DNA of 64,000 nucleotides from an uncultured Lachnospira sp. (GTDB lineage Bacteria; Bacillota; Clostridia; Lachnospirales; Lachnospiraceae): positions 62,001 to 126,000 of the forward strand of contig CAJUTV010000005.1 of the NCBI GenBank assembly GCA_910589305.1, read 5' to 3'. A program made the translations under genes and the position numbers. Below the pieces are notes generated by a model, which searched no databases, was not told the origin of the DNA, and saw nothing but the letters and a program-made list of their open reading frames with translations. Positions 1-8,114 of this stretch are shown here, piece by piece (within the stretch, counting starts at the first letter, position 1; every line of letters begins with the position of its first letter).

Positions 1-1
1 G

Positions 2-970
2 AGCGGTTCTGGTGATAAAGATTTCGTGAATTATGTATATTCAGACGGCAGAGTTGTAGAGGATGCAAACAGCAATATTAAGCTGACTCTTGCTTATAAT
101 CATTATGTGAATGTTGGACAGCGTGTGCCAATGATTCGACAGGGTGTAGGTAACCTTATTAACTGTTATATTGATGATTCAACACATCAGACAGCAGCAG
201 ATGCTAATCCAATATTTAAACAAATTGGACCATATAAATTGTCACGCTGCTTAAATTCAAGAAATGGTGCTTGTATTGCAGCAGATACATGTGTATTTAA
301 TGGAATTGAAGAACCAATTATAGGTGCTGAGGTTCAAGGCGATGATACAGGTAATATGACAGCAGTATGGGCAACAATGTTTAAGGACGTATATAATCAT
401 ACATTGATTGTTAATTCAACAGTAACCAATTCAAAGGGTACATATACAGGAAGCAGCTGGGATAATAATGGAGATAATTTATTTACAACAGGCTTTAAAT
501 ATAGAGATAAGTCAACAGTTGGCAAGTGGGCATGGGCATCACATATTGTAAATGAAAGCTCATATGAAAAGAGAGATTATACAATTGAAGAAGCAAAACC
601 AATGGAATTTACATATGATACTGATGGAACACTTCCATTTGAATATCAAGTACTTCCACTTGAAGATGTGAAAGAAGTTGTAACTGGAAACTCAGGTGCA
701 GGTGTTATAGAAATGACAAACGCAGAGTGGCTTCAAACAGACTATGTCGCAGATTCTGTCAAGATTGGCGATGTAAATGGTGATGGTAATAGAGATTCAA
801 CCGATGCTGTACTTTTGAAAAAATATTTAGCTGGTGTAAGAGACTTCAATGTAACAATTAATGAAAAAGCATGTGATATAAATGGAGATGGTGATATCAA
901 TGTTCGTGATGCGATTCTTCTTTTGAAGCATTTAGCTCAAATGATTGATATTGATGCTCTTTATGGTTAG
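2..970 (+). CDS. Pectate lyase (PL1-like) with C-terminal dockerin, 5' truncated
   Basis: The reading frame is open to the left edge, so only the C-terminal part is present. The motif RVPMIRQG (about residues 33-40 counted from the GTG at 26) matches the RxPxxR block of family 1 polysaccharide lyases, whose arginine is the catalytic base in beta-elimination of polygalacturonate. It is preceded by a strand-rich segment of the kind that forms the parallel beta-helix. The last 67 residues are a type I dockerin: two calcium-binding repeats beginning GDVNGDGNRD and CDINGDGDIN, each followed by a helix with the LLKKYLAG / LLKHLAQ pattern. Dockerins attach secreted enzymes to cohesins of a scaffold or cell surface; no cohesin gene is in this window. 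The protein is therefore inferred to be a secreted pectin-degrading enzyme. The signal peptide and N-terminal half lie outside. The family call is firm for the dockerin and good for the lyase. Confidence 0.85.
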   Translation, partial: SGSGDKDFVNYVYSDGRVVEDANSNIKLTLAYNHYVNVGQRVPMIRQGVGNLINCYIDDSTHQTAADANPIFKQIGPYKLSRCLNSRNGACIAADTCVFNGIEEPIIGAEVQGDDTGNMTAVWATMFKDVYNHTLIVNSTVTNSKGTYTGSSWDNNGDNLFTTGFKYRDKSTVGKWAWASHIVNESSYEKRDYTIEEAKPMEFTYDTDGTLPFEYQVLPLEDVKEVVTGNSGAGVIEMTNAEWLQTDYVADSVKIGDVNGDGNRDSTDAVLLKKYLAGVRDFNVTINEKACDINGDGDINVRDAILLLKHLAQMIDIDALYG

Positions 971-1106
971 AAGCAGGTTTAACAATCAATAAAACCATCT
1001 GCTATGTACAATATCATAAACTTAAATGAAATCGTTTATGTATAGGCAATTTGTGCTTTTTATAAAAATATTTATGTAGTTTATATATCGATTTTAGGTA
1101 TAGAGA

Positions 1107-1168
1107 ATGCTCCCTTTTAAGTATTAAGTGATTTTTATTATTTCACTTATTTACCTACAAGGGAGCAT
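1107..1168. terminator. Long inverted repeat, probable terminator between convergent transcripts
   Basis: ATGCTCCCTT (1107-1116) pairs with AAGGGAGCAT (1159-1168), and an inner stem AAGTGA (1126-1131) / TCACTT (1143-1148) lies inside. It sits between the pectate lyase and the convergent TPR-like gene, where a shared terminator is expected. The T-run does not follow the stem directly (a T-rich stretch starts about 15 bases later), so termination is inferred from position. The rest of the 971-1272 spacer shows nothing else clear. Confidence 0.5.
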
Positions 1169-1272
1169 ATCTTTATAAAAGCTTTTTTTATATATATTTT
1201 AGTAGCAGCTAATTATAAAAAGCCAATATACAGTTTTGTTTATGCAAATGATATATAGAATTTTCTATATGT

Positions 1273-1932
1273 TTATTCAGTTGGCATAGTCTGTTCAAGC
1301 TTTTTTAAAATAATATCTTTTGTGAGGGAATTCAGTGAACTGGCATACAGTTTTAAGTTATCAATCCCTTTTGTGTTATTCTTTTCAATATAATAATTTG
1401 CAAGCATTGAATAGGCAAAACTTATATCCGTTCCAGATTTTACAATAAATTCAAGATAAGGAATTGCGTCTTCTATCATTCCATTTTTTTCAAAAGCACT
1501 GGCAAGTTTAACAGCAGCTTTACACATTGCTATAAAATTGTCATCATATTCGGACATAATAGTAAGATTAGCAGCGCCATATTCTATTTTTATATCCGTA
1601 TTGCTGCAATTATTTAAGTTAAACATTTTTTTGTCATTAAAACTTGCAAATACATGATAGGCATCTTTAATTTCTGGAATTGTAAAAATACCATTAGTAA
1701 AAGAATCCGTATTATTTTCTAAAGTATTGTCAGGAAGATTTCTATCAGGCAATAAATGGTTTGGTATCACAATATAATTCAAATTAGAAATATCTTTTTT
1801 GCGAACTTCATTAGCTTTTCGCTCACGTTCCCAAAATTGCTGGATGTTGTCATTATTTTTTTTAGAATTTTTCCTTAAAAGTATTTGCAACACAACGATG
1901 AATATTATAAAATAAGGCAGTATTAGTTGCAT
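1273..1932 (-). CDS. Membrane-anchored TPR-like hypothetical protein
   Basis: This 219-residue protein is not recognised as a named family. Residues 3-19 form one hydrophobic helix (LILPYFIIFIVVLQILL) followed by lysines, giving an N-terminal membrane anchor with the bulk likely cytoplasmic. The C-terminal 90 residues are helical with A-rich pairs such as CKAAVKLASAFEKNGMIEDA and FAYSMLANYYIEK, the spacing of tetratricopeptide-type helices. The start is supported by GGAGGTG about 6-12 bases upstream on the minus strand (1944-1950). It is divergent from a small membrane peptide whose start is only 33 bp away, so the promoters of both must overlap coding or leader sequence. A scaffold or protein-protein interaction role is the only reasonable inference. 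Confidence 0.75.
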   Translation of the reverse strand: MQLILPYFIIFIVVLQILLRKNSKKNNDNIQQFWERERKANEVRKKDISNLNYIVIPNHLLPDRNLPDNTLENNTDSFTNGIFTIPEIKDAYHVFASFNDKKMFNLNNCSNTDIKIEYGAANLTIMSEYDDNFIAMCKAAVKLASAFEKNGMIEDAIPYLEFIVKSGTDISFAYSMLANYYIEKNNTKGIDNLKLYASSLNSLTKDIILKKLEQTMPTE

Positions 1933-1965
1933 AAATTAAATCACCTCCATATAGAAAGGGTTATT

Positions 1966-2082
1966 ATGATTGATTTTAATAATAAAAAAAATAAAAAGAT
2001 AATATCATCTGTATTAATTATTCTCCTTATAGCAGCTATGGTGCTTCCAGTAATTGCTTCAGCAATACTATCTTTTAATTAG
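1966..2082 (+). CDS. Small single-span membrane protein (38 aa)
   Basis: A 38-codon frame starts with ATG behind GAAAGGG (1954-1960) and ends in TAG. The product is a lysine/asparagine-rich head (NNKKNKKIISS, residues 5-15) followed by one hydrophobic span of about 20 residues containing LIILLIAAMVLPVIASAIL. This positive-inside layout predicts a short tail-anchored membrane peptide. Its start is 33 bp from the divergent TPR-like gene. I do not recognise the family. Small proteins of this build are common and often accompany membrane complexes, but no function can be assigned. Confidence 0.55.
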   Translation: MIDFNNKKNKKIISSVLIILLIAAMVLPVIASAILSFN

Positions 2083-2258
2083 ATTAATAATAAACTATTT
2101 AGAAAAAAAGAACAAGAGCACAAGAGCGTGAAAATTTAAATTTTTAACCTATAAGTTATTATACAAAGGATACTACGCATAGAAGGCTGTTATACAGCCT
2201 TGTTAAAATTTGAGTCATTGGTTGCTCCTAAAAAGTGGCGGCGGCATGGAGGCTAAAT

Positions 2259-3266
2259 ATGAAAGTGGGGAAAATATCAAATACAGTTTTAAAAAGAACA
2301 GTTTTAAAAACAATTAGTGATTCTTATAATGTCTATGTTCCAGAAAAAAATAAAGTTGGGCTAGATGCAAACAAGATTTGTATAGATGAATTTAGTCCAA
2401 TGCTAATGACAACAGATTGTGGGATAGAACCAGTCTATACAGTTGCAAATAATATATGTGCAAGAGGAGGTAAGCCTATTTGTATACAGTGCAGTATCGT
2501 TCTTCCTCAAAATTTTCGTGAGATACGATTGCGGGAAATAATGGAAGAACTCTCAAAGGATTGCCGCAGTCTTGGACTTGCCATAGCAGGAGGACATACA
2601 CAGGTCAGTGATTCAGTTTTAAAACCAATTATTTCTGTAACTGGCATTGGCATTATGGAAGATGACAAAGACATGATGCAAAGCAATAAGGCTAATATTA
2701 ATGAAGATATTGTTCTTACAAAATGGATAGGCATCGGAGGAATACGAAATATTATTAAACATAGCAAAGAGAATGTTTTGTTAAAATATAATATTGATTT
2801 TATTGATAAAGTAATAGGAAATAAAGAAGATATGTCTGTTTTGCCTGAGGCTGAAATTGCTAAAAAAGCAGGAGTACATTATATGCACGATGTATCACAG
2901 GGCGGCATTTTTGCGGCATTGTGGGATATGGCGGAAGCATCGGGTGTAGGCATTGATATAGACCTTAGAAAGATTCCTGTAAAACAGGAAATTATTGAAA
3001 TTTGTGAAATGTATGATATCAATCCTTATCAATTGCAATCTGCGGGGTGTTTATTAATGACATTTACAGATGGATATGGTATAGTAGACATATTAGCGAA
3101 ACAGGGAATTAAGGCAAGTGTGATTGGCAAAACGATATCTGGAAATGATAAAATTATTCATAATCTGGATGAAGTTCGTTATCTGGACTTGCCAAAGCAA
3201 GACAGTTTGTATGCTGATTGGAAAGGAAATGTTGATGATGAGAGAAAAAATATTAAGTTTACTTGA
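2259..3266 (+). CDS. AIR-synthase-related (HypE/PurM-fold) protein
   Basis: The 335-residue protein has the two-domain PurM/HypE/SelD-type layout. The N-terminal half carries the ATP-binding elements LMTTDCGIEP (about 54-63) and IAGGHTQVSD (about 107-116), the latter matching the G-G-x-T/E-x loop. The C-terminal half has MHDVSQGGIFAALWDMAE (about 205-222), matching the D-(V/L)-T/S-x-G-G segment of AIR synthase C domains. The start at 2259 is chosen because GGAGG (2248-2252) lies 6 bases before it; the in-frame codons upstream lack a binding site. The family activates a carboxamide or amide oxygen using ATP, but the substrate of this subgroup is unknown. It leads a five-gene operon with an Lrp regulator and an aminotransferase, which hints at amino-acid metabolism. 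It is too divergent from HypE or SelD to name. Confidence 0.8.
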   Translation: MKVGKISNTVLKRTVLKTISDSYNVYVPEKNKVGLDANKICIDEFSPMLMTTDCGIEPVYTVANNICARGGKPICIQCSIVLPQNFREIRLREIMEELSKDCRSLGLAIAGGHTQVSDSVLKPIISVTGIGIMEDDKDMMQSNKANINEDIVLTKWIGIGGIRNIIKHSKENVLLKYNIDFIDKVIGNKEDMSVLPEAEIAKKAGVHYMHDVSQGGIFAALWDMAEASGVGIDIDLRKIPVKQEIIEICEMYDINPYQLQSAGCLLMTFTDGYGIVDILAKQGIKASVIGKTISGNDKIIHNLDEVRYLDLPKQDSLYADWKGNVDDERKNIKFT

Positions 3267-3720
3267 AAAAAACAGTAGGATTGATATTAAAGATGTAGCA
3301 GTTATGCTTGGTGTTAGTGAGGTAGAAGTAGCAAATGAAATTGCTACTATGGAAAAAGAAAATATTATCTGTGGATACAATACAATAATTGATTGGTCAA
3401 AGACAGGTGATGAGAAGGTTATTGCGCTGATAGAGGTAAAAGTTACACCACAAAGAGGATTGGGATTTGATAAGATTGCAGAACGATTGTATCAATATAA
3501 TGAAGTTACATCTGTGTATCTAATGTCTGGAGGGTTTGATTTTACAGTGATTATAGAAGATAAAACAATGAAGGCAGTGGCACAGTTTGTTGCGGATAAA
3601 CTTTCACCATTAGAGACTGTTCTTAGCACATCAACACATTTTGTTCTTAAAAAATATAAGGATTATGGAACCGTTTTAGGCTCTACGCACAAGGACGAAA
3701 GGATATTAATAACACCATGA
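3235..3720 (+). CDS. Lrp/AsnC-family transcriptional regulator
   Basis: This 161-residue protein has an N-terminal winged helix-turn-helix (residues 3-50: LLEKNSRIDIKDVAVMLGVS, then a recognition helix ending EKENII) and a C-terminal RAM/ligand-binding fold with VIALIEVKVTPQRG and SVYLMSGGFDFTVIIE, typical of Lrp/AsnC proteins that bind amino acids and form octamers. The start was set at 3235 because AAGGA at 3223-3227 is 7 bases upstream; ATG at 3238 is the alternative. It overlaps the end of the AIR-synthase-like gene by 32 bp and its stop overlaps the aminotransferase start (ATGA), so the three are co-translated. It probably controls this operon or amino-acid genes in response to an amino acid. 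Confidence 0.88.
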   Translation: MMREKILSLLEKNSRIDIKDVAVMLGVSEVEVANEIATMEKENIICGYNTIIDWSKTGDEKVIALIEVKVTPQRGLGFDKIAERLYQYNEVTSVYLMSGGFDFTVIIEDKTMKAVAQFVADKLSPLETVLSTSTHFVLKKYKDYGTVLGSTHKDERILITP

Positions 3721-4874
3721 GAAATGTATTGTCTAAAAAAATAGTGGATATTGAACCATCAGGAATTAGAAAATTTTTTGATGTGGTCAGCGAGATGCCT
3801 GGAGCTATATCGCTTGGTGTAGGTGAACCCGATTTTGATACACCTTATGTTGTTCGAGAAGAGGGAATATATGCGTTAGAGCAAGGAAAGACATACTACA
3901 CAGCAAATGCAGGTCTAAAAGAATTAAGGGAAGAGATTAGTATTTATCTGAACAGAAAATATGGTTTAGATTATGAACCCGATAAAGAAATTGTTGTTAC
4001 CGTTGGCGGCAGTGAAGGCATTGATTTAGCACTGCGATGTATGATAAATCCAGGTGATGAAGTTTTAATTCCTCAGCCTTGTTTTGTATCCTATGCGCCA
4101 TGTGCAGTTATGGCAGATGCCACACCTGTATATATCAATCTCAAGGAAGAAAATGAATTTAAATTGACAAAGGAAGAATTAGCGGCAAGTATTACAGATA
4201 AGACAAAAATATTAATGCTAGCTTATCCAAGTAATCCAACAGGGGCTATTATGACAAAAGAGGAATTGGAAGAGTTAGTGCCAATTATAATAGAACATGA
4301 TTTATATGTTATTTCTGATGAGATTTACTCTGAATTGACATATGACAATAAACATTGTTCAATAGCGTCTCTGCCTGGAATGAAAGAGCGAACAATTGTG
4401 ATTAATGGTTTTTCTAAATCTTTTGCTATGACAGGCTGGCGACTTGGGTATGCCTGCGGACCAAAAAATATTATGGAACAAGTATTGAAACTGCATCAAT
4501 TTGCTATTATGTGTGCGCCTACCAATAGTCAGTTTGCGGCGGTTGAGGCATTAAGAAACTGTGATGATGATGTCGATAAAATGGTGGAAGCGTATAATCA
4601 AAGGAGACGTTTTTTGATTCATCAACTAAAAGAAATAGGAATTGAATGTTTTGAACCATATGGGGCATTTTACATATTTCCGTCTATTAAAAAGTTTGGT
4701 ATGTCTTCAGAGGAATTTGCAAATCGCTTGCTGCAAGAACAAAAGCTTGCTGTAATTCCAGGCACGGCATTTGGTGCGTGTGGAGAGGGATTTGTAAGAA
4801 TATCCTACGCATATTCGATTGAAAATCTTAAAGTAGGATTGGACAGAATTAAAAAATTTATTGAGAGTATTTAA
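3717..4874 (+). CDS. PLP-dependent class I/II aminotransferase
   Basis: The 385-residue protein is a fold-type I aminotransferase. The PLP-binding lysine is K234 within NGFSKSFAMTGWRLG, and other fixed elements are ISLGVGEPDFDTP near residue 35, YPSNPTGA near 170 and SDEIYSELTY near 198. Length and motifs fit the aspartate/aromatic (AspC, AraT, PatA) branch, with alpha-ketoglutarate as probable amino acceptor; the donor cannot be decided from the sequence. Its ATG overlaps the Lrp stop codon by 4 bases. Position between Lrp and cheX in one operon suggests amino-acid catabolism or biosynthesis under Lrp control. Confidence 0.9.
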   Translation: MRNVLSKKIVDIEPSGIRKFFDVVSEMPGAISLGVGEPDFDTPYVVREEGIYALEQGKTYYTANAGLKELREEISIYLNRKYGLDYEPDKEIVVTVGGSEGIDLALRCMINPGDEVLIPQPCFVSYAPCAVMADATPVYINLKEENEFKLTKEELAASITDKTKILMLAYPSNPTGAIMTKEELEELVPIIIEHDLYVISDEIYSELTYDNKHCSIASLPGMKERTIVINGFSKSFAMTGWRLGYACGPKNIMEQVLKLHQFAIMCAPTNSQFAAVEALRNCDDDVDKMVEAYNQRRRFLIHQLKEIGIECFEPYGAFYIFPSIKKFGMSSEEFANRLLQEQKLAVIPGTAFGACGEGFVRISYAYSIENLKVGLDRIKKFIESI

Positions 4875-4884
4875 GGAGAAGTAA

Positions 4885-5355
4885 ATGTCAATCAATGTAG
4901 AATATATTAATCCGTTTTTAATGGCGGCGACTAGTATTATAAAGGATATTTGTCAAGTTGATATTGCTGTAGGAAAACCTTATATCAAACAGGCAGAATT
5001 TTCAAGCGATTCTGTTGTTATTATGATAGGTGTCACTGGCGAAATGCGTGGTCAGGTTATGCTTGCTTTAAGTTATAAAAAAGCATTAGAGATTGCCTCT
5101 AAGATGATGGCAGGATTTAATGTGACAGAGCTTGACGCAATGTCACTAAGCGCCATTAGTGAACTTGGCAATATGATTATGGGCAATGCGGCGACAATAC
5201 TTTCTACAAAAGGAATTGGAATTGATATTACACCACCTACTATTTGTAGAGGAAATGTTATTGTCTCACAGACGTATACACAAAATATATGTATTCCGTT
5301 AAGCGGCGGTGATATTACAATAGAACTTGATGTAGCAGTAAAGGATGCAAAGTAA
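4885..5355 (+). CDS. cheX: Chemotaxis protein CheX (CheY-P phosphatase family)
   Basis: The 156-residue protein matches the CheC/CheX/FliY family. It contains one ExxN active-site motif, E93-L-G-N96 within SAISELGNMIMGNAA, which is the CheX arrangement (CheC has two such motifs). Members dephosphorylate CheY-P and so reset flagellar switching. The binding site AAGGAG lies just after the aminotransferase stop (4873-4878), and trmL follows without a single spacer base. The rest of the chemotaxis pathway (CheA, CheW, CheY) is not in the window, but two chemoreceptors are, at 21.5 and 47.0 kb. Its place in a metabolic operon is unusual. Confidence 0.85.
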   Translation: MSINVEYINPFLMAATSIIKDICQVDIAVGKPYIKQAEFSSDSVVIMIGVTGEMRGQVMLALSYKKALEIASKMMAGFNVTELDAMSLSAISELGNMIMGNAATILSTKGIGIDITPPTICRGNVIVSQTYTQNICIPLSGGDITIELDVAVKDAK

Positions 5356-5853
5356 ATGTTAAATATTGTTTTATTAGAGCCAGAGATGCCTGCCAATACA
5401 GGAAATATTGGACGAACTTGTGTTGCCACAGGCACAAGGCTGCATTTGATTCGACCGTTAGGCTTTCATTTAAATGAAAAGATGCTTAAACGAGCAGGAC
5501 TTGATTATTGGGAGCAATTGGATGTGTCCATTTATGATGATTATCAAGATTTTTTAATAAAAAATCCAAATGCAAAAATATATATGGCAACGACAAAAGC
5601 TCATAAAGTTTACACAGAGGTGGAATTTGAGTCCGATGCTTATATTATGTTTGGAAAAGAAAGTGCAGGTATTCCAGAATCCATATTAATAGATAATGAA
5701 GATACCTGCATCCGTATACCAATGATTGGAGAGATTAGGTCGTTGAATCTTTCTAATTCGGTAGCAATTGTTTTGTATGAAGCATTAAGACAACATCAAT
5801 TTGAATCTATGAATTTGTGCGGTCAGCTTCACCATTTAAAATGGAAACCCTAA
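5356..5853 (+). CDS. trmL: tRNA (cytidine(34)-2'-O)-methyltransferase
   Basis: The 165-residue protein is a SPOUT-class methyltransferase of the TrmL/YibK type. It opens with IVLLEPEMPANTGNIGRTC (SPOUT motif 1), has MFGKESAGIP near residue 98 (motif 2) and IPMIGEIRSLNLSNSVAIVL near residue 120 (motif 3, the trefoil-knot SAM site). These enzymes methylate the wobble 2'-hydroxyl of tRNA-Leu. The ATG begins immediately after the cheX stop. The last 47 bp overlap the convergent histidine kinase gene; the tail LCGQLHHLKWKP extends slightly past the usual family end. Confidence 0.92.
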   Translation: MLNIVLLEPEMPANTGNIGRTCVATGTRLHLIRPLGFHLNEKMLKRAGLDYWEQLDVSIYDDYQDFLIKNPNAKIYMATTKAHKVYTEVEFESDAYIMFGKESAGIPESILIDNEDTCIRIPMIGEIRSLNLSNSVAIVLYEALRQHQFESMNLCGQLHHLKWKP

Positions 5854-7270
5854 CAATGGGCAAAGTGAATATAAATTCTGTACCCACGCCTTCAGTGCTT
5901 ATAACGTCGATATTTTCGTTATGTGCCTGGAGGATTTCTTTTACAATGGAAAGACCTAGTCCAGAGCCTTTCTTATCACGTCCTCTTGACGAATCTGATT
6001 TATAAAAACGGTCCCATATTTTAGGTAATTTTTCTTTTGGTATGCCACAGCCAACATCACGAATGGAAATATGTACTTTTTCGCCTTTTTCAGTGATTGT
6101 AATATAAATATTAGAATTGTCATTACTAAATTTAATAGCATTGTCAATAAGATTGTATATTACTTGTCCAATTTTTAATTTATCGCCATGCACAAGTTGT
6201 TTTTCATTAGCATATGTCAATTGAAAATGTATTTTACGCTTTTTACAGTTTCCTTCAAATGTTTCAATCGTGTGTTTGACAAGTGCATTGATATCAAATG
6301 TATTTGATTCAAGGCATACAGTCTTTGGGTCAAGTTCATTTAACGTTAAAATATTACTTGTAAGCTTTGTTAATCGGTCGGTTTCAAAAAGTACAATGTC
6401 AATGTATTTGCTCTGCATTTCAGGTGGAATTGTTCCATCCGATATGGCTTCAAGGTATCCTTTAATAGAAGTGAGCGGAGAGCGAAAGTCATGGGATATA
6501 TTAGAGAGGAACCGCTGCTGAAACTGGTCCATCTCTGCAAGTTTAGAAGCCATATAATCAAGAGAGACAGCAATCTGTCCCAATTCGTCTTTATGTTTTA
6601 TTCCAGTACGGTAAGAAAGATTACCTTTTCCGTATTCTGTAATAGCAGTAAGAATACTTTTTGCAGGTTTATGTACATTGATAATATAGATGATAATAAA
6701 GGATAAATTTAATAAAATCATAGTAAGCCATGTTATATAATTGGTGTTAAATGTAGTATTTACACGCTCTGCGATAATAGATTCTGGAAGATGTACAACA
6801 ACATAGCCTTTCATTACAAAAGCGTTTGTGATAGGCGCAAAGGCAGAGACATAAATTTCATTAAATTTACCATAAAAATTGCCCTTGATACAATGTTCGT
6901 TTCCTAAAGAATCAAGATTAAAATCGTTAATGGTATATAAAATGCTATTTTCATTAATCTCTTCATTTGTACTGGTATATTGCGAATCAAGAGTGACTTC
7001 ACCTGATGTATTAATAAACATAATGCGGGAGCCTGACAATTTAGAGATGGTTTTTAATTCCAGTTCAATTAAACGCAGTTTTTCATTGCTAAAGTAATTG
7101 GGGGCATATTCTGCGGCAATAGAGACTGCTTGCCGATACATATCGTCTGCCAAACTATTATATACACGTTTATATTCAATGCGGTGTATAATTTGTGAAA
7201 CGCAGGCAAAACCTAAAACAGCAATAAGAATATAAATACATATATACTTAATCATAAGATTAAATTTCAT
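5807..7270 (-). CDS. Sensor histidine kinase (HAMP-HisKA-HATPase)
   Basis: The 487-residue protein has TM1 (residues 7-27), an extracytoplasmic region of about 150 residues, TM2 (177-198), a HAMP linker (199-250), a HisKA helix with phospho-acceptor H260 in SNISHDFRSPLTS, and a catalytic domain with N box LIDNAIKFSND, G1 DVGCGIP, F box WDRFYKSDSSR and G2 GSGLGLSIVKEI. It follows its response regulator by 22 bp on the minus strand, so the pair is one transcript. The architecture is that of PhoR/WalK-like kinases. The stimulus is unknown because the sensor region resembles no domain I can name with certainty. Confidence 0.92.
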   Translation of the reverse strand: MKFNLMIKYICIYILIAVLGFACVSQIIHRIEYKRVYNSLADDMYRQAVSIAAEYAPNYFSNEKLRLIELELKTISKLSGSRIMFINTSGEVTLDSQYTSTNEEINENSILYTINDFNLDSLGNEHCIKGNFYGKFNEIYVSAFAPITNAFVMKGYVVVHLPESIIAERVNTTFNTNYITWLTMILLNLSFIIIYIINVHKPAKSILTAITEYGKGNLSYRTGIKHKDELGQIAVSLDYMASKLAEMDQFQQRFLSNISHDFRSPLTSIKGYLEAISDGTIPPEMQSKYIDIVLFETDRLTKLTSNILTLNELDPKTVCLESNTFDINALVKHTIETFEGNCKKRKIHFQLTYANEKQLVHGDKLKIGQVIYNLIDNAIKFSNDNSNIYITITEKGEKVHISIRDVGCGIPKEKLPKIWDRFYKSDSSRGRDKKGSGLGLSIVKEILQAHNENIDVISTEGVGTEFIFTLPIVRVSILNGEADRTNS

Positions 7271-7292
7271 AGTAATAAGCTGCCTTTCTACA

Positions 7293-7997
7293 TTATCCTT
7301 TTGTTATAAATTTATATCCAATTCCCCAAACAGTGTCAATCTTCCATTTGGAGTGGTCTTTTATCTTTTCACGGATACGTTTTATATGGACATCTACAGT
7401 TCTAGTATCACCGACATATTCATAGCCCCATATATTATCTAAAAGCTGTTCTCTTGTAAATACCTGATTTGGAGAATTGGCAAGAAAATATAGTAACTCT
7501 AGCTCTTTAGGAGGCATATCGACTGTTTTACCCATGTATGTTACGGAATAATTGGATAAATTAATAATCAAGTCTGGATATTCAACATATTGTGAAGGTT
7601 CATCTGAATTTGATTCTGTTTGAGGAATATTATAGCGCCTTAATACAGCTTTTATTCGTGCAATAAGTTCTTTTGTCTCAAATGGTTTGATAATGTAATC
7701 ATCTGCTCCTAATTCCAAACCTAATACTTTGTCAAATGTTTCACCTTTTGCCGATAACATAATAATAGGTGTATTATTATGTTTTCGGACTTCTCTACAG
7801 ACTTGATATCCGTCAATACCTGGAAGCATCAAATCTAACAATATAAGATTTGGTTTAAATAAATCTAATTCTTTTAAGGCATTTTCACCGTCCCATACAA
7901 TTTTTGTCTCAAAACATTCTTTTGTAAGATAAAGAGATATTAGTTCTGCAATATTTTCATCGTCATCAACTATTAAAATGCGTTGTTTTAGTGCCAT
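7293..7997 (-). CDS. OmpR/PhoB-family response regulator
   Basis: The 234-residue protein has a receiver domain (residues 5-120) with acidic pocket DDD at 11-13, phospho-acceptor D55 in LILLDLMLPG, T/S switch residue in IIMLSAKG and conserved lysine in YIIKPF, followed by a winged helix DNA-binding domain (about 138-232) ending TRTVDVHIKRIREKI and VWGIGYKF. It is the first gene of a regulator-kinase pair and lies 117 bp downstream of mutS2. The start has GGAG 8-12 bases upstream on the minus strand (GAAATGGAGATTC). Confidence 0.93.
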   Translation of the reverse strand: MALKQRILIVDDDENIAELISLYLTKECFETKIVWDGENALKELDLFKPNLILLDLMLPGIDGYQVCREVRKHNNTPIIMLSAKGETFDKVLGLELGADDYIIKPFETKELIARIKAVLRRYNIPQTESNSDEPSQYVEYPDLIINLSNYSVTYMGKTVDMPPKELELLYFLANSPNQVFTREQLLDNIWGYEYVGDTRTVDVHIKRIREKIKDHSKWKIDTVWGIGYKFITKG

Positions 7998-8114
7998 AAT
8001 ATTTGAATCTCCATTTCTGTTCTTTTTTATATAATAGAAAATTGATTGTAATTATATTCATGGTGTTTGATACGAAATTGTAAAATACACCGTTCCATTT
8101 TCTTATCTAATTGT

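Noticed and set aside
2259..3266. Calling the AIR-synthase-like gene selD, hypE or thiL
   Set aside because: It has the fold motifs but not the specific signatures or operon partners of any of these.
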